A stretch of 64,000 nucleotides of DNA, taken from Promicromonospora sukumoe (GTDB lineage Bacteria; Actinomycetota; Actinomycetes; Actinomycetales; Cellulomonadaceae). Under the pieces are notes generated by a model. The model saw nothing but the letters and a program-made list of their open reading frames with translations. It did no database searches and was not told the DNA's origin. Positions 61,069 to 64,000 of the stretch are shown piece by piece; positions within the stretch are counted from its first letter, which is position 1; each line of letters starts with the position of its first letter. Both the position numbers and the translations under genes were made by a program. The DNA lies in the NCBI RefSeq assembly GCF_014137995.1, contig NZ_JACGWV010000001.1, positions 3,782,001-3,846,000 of the forward strand, in the 5' to 3' direction.

Positions 61069-62280
61069 TCAGATGATGTTCGCCTCGGGGCCTCGTCGCC
61101 CCGGGCGTGTGGTGGGTTTGCTGTCCGCCGCGAACCGGTCCGCGCTGAAGCCGGACACGTCGATCGCCGGGGTGCGGCCGGCGTACAGGTTGCGCACCAC
61201 CTCGCCGACGGCGGGGGCCTGGAGGAACCCGTGGCCCGAGAAGCCGGTGGCGTACAGCACGCGGCCGGGCACGCCGGTGGCCTCGCCGATCAGGGCGTTG
61301 TGGTCGGGCGTCATCTCGTAGAGGCCCGCCCAGCCGCGGGCGACGGGCACGTCGGTCAGCCCGGGCGCGCAGCCGCCGATCGCGCCGCGCAGCAGCGGCA
61401 GCCAGGCCGGGTCGTAGGTGCGCTCGAACGCGACGGGCGTCTCCGGGTCCGCGATGCCGAGCAGCAGGCCGCCGGGCTCCGCGTTGTGGAAGTAGAACGT
61501 GGTGCCGTAGTCGATCGTGAACGGGACACGCTGCGGAGCGGGGTCCAGCCGCGGCGTGAACCCGATCTGCCGCCGGTAGGGGTCCACGGGCAGGTCGAGG
61601 CCCGCCTTCGTGGCCAGGTCCCGGGTCCAGGCCCCGGTGCACAGCACGACGGCGCCGGTCCGTACCCGGCCCTGGCTGGTCCAGACGGCGACGACGTCGT
61701 CGCCCCGGGTCTCGACGTCCTGCACGGTCACGTGGGTGCGGACGGTGGCGCCGTGCCGCTCGGCACCGGCCGCGTAGCCCTCCACGACGGCCCCCGGGTA
61801 GGCGAACCCGTCGCGCGCGGCGTAGGCGGCCCCGGCGTAACGGCCGGCGTCGACGTACGGGTTCAGGCGGCGCACCTCGTCGTGGCCGAGCATGCGGCTG
61901 GCGACACCGCGCTCGTTCTGCATCGCGACGGACTCCTCGAACAGCGCGACGTCGTCGGCGTCCGGCAGGAGGAAGAGGTAACCCGGCTGCTGCAGGCCGA
62001 TGTCCGCGCCCGGGCGGTTCGCGAAGTCCTCGTACAGGTCGAGGCTGCGGTCGCCGAGGTCGACGTTCGCGGGGTCGGAGAACTGTGCCCGCACTCCCCC
62101 GATGGGCTTGCCCGAGCTGCCCGAGGCCAGCTCGTCGGCCTCCAGGAGCAGCACGTCGACGCCGTCCTCGGCGAGGTGGAACGCGACCGACGCACCGAGC
62201 GCACCCCCGCCCACCACGACGACGTCGGCGCGCGCGGGCAGCCGTCCCCGACGGTCCGCGGGGCGGCGTGCTGAGGTCAT
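61069..62280 (-). CDS. amaA: FAD-dependent amino acid oxidoreductase (DAO family), likely L-pipecolate oxidase
   Basis: A 403-residue flavoprotein. FAD motif VVVVGGGALGASVAFHLAE at ~19-37, LEADELASGSSGKPIGG, a mid GAWTRDLA strand and the C-terminal YATGFSGHGFLQAPAVGE of the DAO/sarcosine-oxidase-beta group. Oxidation of L-pipecolate to piperidine-6-carboxylate fits the next two genes; other imino acids (sarcosine, proline) cannot be excluded by sequence alone. First gene of the operon, 18 bases before hglS. Confidence 0.78.
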   Translation of the reverse strand: MTSARRPADRRGRLPARADVVVVGGGALGASVAFHLAEDGVDVLLLEADELASGSSGKPIGGVRAQFSDPANVDLGDRSLDLYEDFANRPGADIGLQQPGYLFLLPDADDVALFEESVAMQNERGVASRMLGHDEVRRLNPYVDAGRYAGAAYAARDGFAYPGAVVEGYAAGAERHGATVRTHVTVQDVETRGDDVVAVWTSQGRVRTGAVVLCTGAWTRDLATKAGLDLPVDPYRRQIGFTPRLDPAPQRVPFTIDYGTTFYFHNAEPGGLLLGIADPETPVAFERTYDPAWLPLLRGAIGGCAPGLTDVPVARGWAGLYEMTPDHNALIGEATGVPGRVLYATGFSGHGFLQAPAVGEVVRNLYAGRTPAIDVSGFSADRFAADSKPTTRPGRRGPEANII

Positions 62281-62378
62281 GCACGCATCCTGCCACGGGC
62301 TCCTGCGAATGCGGACCCCCGCCGGAAGTCTTCCTGCACAAGGCCCGCGCCTACGGCGAAAACCCCACCCACGCACTC

Positions 62379-62432
62379 ATCTCGCCGAAGTAGAACTGTG
62401 GCGAGATAGAACTGCGGCGAAGTTCTACTTCG
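62379..62432. repeat. Overlapping inverted and direct repeats at the fur-type gene end
   Basis: cgaagtagaact (62386-62397) pairs with agttctacttcg (62421-62432). An inner atctcgcc/ggcgagat dyad (62379-62386 / 62400-62407) and a 16-bp direct pair tagaactgtggcgaga / tagaactgcggcgaag overlap it. It covers the stop of the regulator gene and may be its terminator. The rest of the gap to 62280 holds only the amaA promoter region. Confidence 0.7.
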
Positions 62433-62820
62433 CTGCGGCGCGGCAGTCCGCGCAGGTGCCCCACAGCTCGATGGTGTGCTCGATGTCGTCGAAGCCCTGG
62501 GCCGCGGCGACCTTCGAGGCCCAGGCCTCGACCGTGGGGCCGTCGATCTCGACGGTGCGGCCGCACATGCGGCACACCAGGTGGTGGTGGTGTTCGCGCC
62601 GGGCGCAGCGGCGGTACAGGCTCTCGCCGTCCTCCGCGCGCAGCACGTCCACCTCGCTGGCCTCGGCAAGCGCCTGGAGCGCCCGGTAGACGGTCGCGAG
62701 GCCCACGGACTCGCCGCGGGCCCGCAGCGCCTCGTGGAGCTGCTGGGCCGAGCGGAAGTCCGCGAGCTCGTCGAGCGCCTCGACGACAGCGGTGCGCTGG
62801 CGGGTCATGCGTGCGGTCAT
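62425..62820 (-). CDS. Fur-family regulator, Zur-like
   Basis: A 131-residue Fur protein. Winged HTH (FRSAQQLHEALRARGESVGLATVYRALQALAE), a metal region with REHHHHLVCRMCG and a C-terminal CADC: the two CxxC pairs that bind structural zinc. The location after a metal ABC transporter, whose ATPase has a His-rich tail, favours a zinc-uptake regulator. The ATG at 62820 overlaps the permease stop by one base. Confidence 0.9.
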   Translation of the reverse strand: MTARMTRQRTAVVEALDELADFRSAQQLHEALRARGESVGLATVYRALQALAEASEVDVLRAEDGESLYRRCARREHHHHLVCRMCGRTVEIDGPTVEAWASKVAAAQGFDDIEHTIELWGTCADCRAAAK

Positions 62821-63755
62821 CAGCGGCACTCCTTCGCGGCGGCGGCCGCGCGTTCGGTGGCGGCCGCAGGCAGGTCGACGTCGTCGGGCAGGTCGGGATG
62901 TGGGTCGTGCGCGGGGCGCCGTCGGCTGAGGAGCGGCGCCAGCAGGGAGACCACCGCGTACACCCCGATGGCGAGCACCACGATAGTGGCGCCGGGCGAG
63001 ACGTTGTACCAGTAGGTGATGCTCAGGCCCGTCAGGCAGACCACCACGCCGACGACGCACGCGGTCAGCATCGTGCGGCCGAAGGCGTGCGTGACCTGCT
63101 GCGCGATGGCGACGGGCACGATCATCAGCGCGCTGACCAGCAGCAGGCCGACGACCCGCATGGCGACCGTCACGGTCAGGGCGGAGACGACGGCGACGAT
63201 GATGTTCAGCGCCCAGACCGGCAGGCCGGAGGCGGTCGCGAACTCCTCGTCGTGGCTCACGGAGAACAGCGCGTGCCGCAGGCCCACGCCGACCGCGAGA
63301 ACCACGGCCGAGAGCACGACGGTGAGCCAGAGGTCGGCGTCGGACACCGTGGAGATGGAGCCGAACAGGTACTGCATGAGGTTCCCGGAGGACCCGCCGG
63401 CGATGCCGATGAGCAGCACACCGCCCGCGATGCCGCCGTAGAACATGATGGCGAGCGCCAGGTCGCCCGAGGTGCGGCCGCGGCGGCGGACCACCTCGAT
63501 GAGCACGGAGCCGACCACCGCGGCGACCACGGCGCCCGGGACGGCCAGCGCGTCGTTCGGCGTCAGGCCCATGCCCGCGCCGACGAGCCAGCCCAGCGCG
63601 ACGCCGGTCAGGGCGACGTGCCCGATGCCGTCGCCCAGCAGGGAGAGCTTGCGCTGCACCAGGTAGGTGCCGACGACGGGAGCCGTGACGCCGACCAGCA
63701 GCGCGGCGATGAGCGCCCGCTGCATGAACGGGTCGGTCAGCATGAGCATGATCAC
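62820..63755 (-). CDS. Metal ABC transporter permease (ZnuB-like)
   Basis: A 311-residue ABC-3 family permease with eight to nine TM helices: VGTYLVQRKLSLLGDGIGHVALTGVALG and SVSHDEEFATASGLPVW are family markers. The cytoplasmic tail is rich in Arg, Asp and Ala. Imports zinc (or manganese) with the ATPase at 63752. Coupled at both ends by short overlaps. Confidence 0.93.
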   Translation of the reverse strand: MIMLMLTDPFMQRALIAALLVGVTAPVVGTYLVQRKLSLLGDGIGHVALTGVALGWLVGAGMGLTPNDALAVPGAVVAAVVGSVLIEVVRRRGRTSGDLALAIMFYGGIAGGVLLIGIAGGSSGNLMQYLFGSISTVSDADLWLTVVLSAVVLAVGVGLRHALFSVSHDEEFATASGLPVWALNIIVAVVSALTVTVAMRVVGLLLVSALMIVPVAIAQQVTHAFGRTMLTACVVGVVVCLTGLSITYWYNVSPGATIVVLAIGVYAVVSLLAPLLSRRRPAHDPHPDLPDDVDLPAAATERAAAAAKECR

Positions 63756-64000
63756 GGGCGCACCTCCAGGTCCAGGGCCCGCGACTCGGCGGAGTCGAGG
63801 GCGTTGTCGTCGGCGTGCGGGTGCTGGTGCCGGTGTCCCGCGCGGTCGTGGTCGTGCCGGGCGGGCGGCGGGGCGCCGTCGTGCACCACCTTGCCGTGCC
63901 GCAGCACGACGGCGCGCGTGACGAGCGGTTCGAGCTCGCCGAGCTCGTGCAGGACGACGAGCACCGTCAGGCCGCCGTCGACCAGCCGCGCCATGGTGGC
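63752..64000 (-). CDS. Metal ABC transporter ATP-binding protein (ZnuC-like), N-terminus outside window
   Basis: Only the last 82 residues are in view, open to the right edge. H-loop region TVLVVLHELGELEPLV, then VVLRHGKVVHDG typical of an ABC ATPase C-terminus. A tail of nine or so histidines (HDHDRAGHRHQHPHADD) probably binds zinc. Overlaps the permease start (ATGA). Confidence 0.88.
   Translation of the reverse strand, partial: ATMARLVDGGLTVLVVLHELGELEPLVTRAVVLRHGKVVHDGAPPPARHDHDRAGHRHQHPHADDNALDSAESRALDLEVRP

Noticed and set aside
62821..63060. Longer Fur-type protein beginning inside the permease gene
   Set aside because: The extension is antisense-like Arg/Gly noise in another frame of the permease; the Fur fold is complete from 62820.

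Overview
The window is very GC-rich and densely coded, with many GTG starts, four-base ATGA/GTGA gene overlaps and apparently leaderless genes. Together with the actinobacterial-type dnaG, dgt and dusB genes and several glycan-use loci, this points to a Gram-positive Actinomycetota chromosome. A Promicromonosporaceae/Cellulomonadaceae-type soil bacterium is my inference; there is no rRNA in the window to confirm it. I saw no rRNA, tRNA, CRISPR array, transposase or integrase.

Layout. 1-6.7 kb: a periplasmic molybdoenzyme with its haem-b membrane partner (cut by the left edge), a LysR/methyltransferase/MFS group divergent from a short-chain dehydrogenase, an F420-dependent-reductase-like NADP oxidoreductase and a TetR regulator. 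6.7-7.3 kb: a gene-free, repeat-rich stretch. 7.3-22.5 kb: an alpha-galactoside locus. It has an eight-gene minus-strand operon (DUF5107-TPR protein, sugar-binding lipoprotein, two permeases, GH36 alpha-galactosidase, mutarotase-like protein, TIM-barrel isomerase, Gfo/Idh dehydrogenase), a divergent AraC regulator and a secreted GH27 alpha-galactosidase. 22.6-30.5 kb: four regulator/redox pairs (LysR with two aldo-keto reductases; MarR with a BBE-type flavoprotein and a DHA2 MFS pump; MerR with a thioredoxin-reductase-like flavoprotein). 30.7-35.8 kb: dnaG, an AraC regulator, a VOC protein, a DUF4236 mini-protein and dgt. 35.8-42.5 kb: a maltose/alpha-glucoside locus (binding protein and two permeases; divergent LacI regulator and GH13 alpha-glucosidase). 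42.6-45.3 kb: a three-gene module around a WXG100-like/lipase fusion. 45.5-48.3 kb: arcA and arcD. 48.5-51.6 kb: dusB and a transmembrane Ser/Thr kinase. 51.7-55.1 kb: an ABC exporter with its two-component system. 55.1-58 kb: two unrecognised proteins around a DnaA-box pair. 58.1-62.3 kb: a pipecolate/2-oxoadipate lysine-catabolism operon. 62.4-64 kb: a Zur-like regulator and a metal ABC transporter cut by the right edge.

Two structural themes run through the window and are not explained by gene content. (1) Long, nearly perfect palindromes with arms of 17-44 bp. Most sit at gene ends as terminators, but some sit in frame inside the DUF5107-TPR gene and the ALDH7-type gene, at linker or N-terminal positions. 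One of these shares its core with an 88-bp loopless palindrome at 42.5 kb, and two others form a second sequence family. (2) Short tandem duplications (15-89 bp) that repeatedly overlie gene 3' ends and stop codons (TetR, MarR, MFS/MerR, GH36/mutarotase, ArcD, kinase, ALDH). Both suggest active small-repeat dynamics in this genome. The most novel protein system is the WXG100-lipase module at 42.6-45.3 kb.
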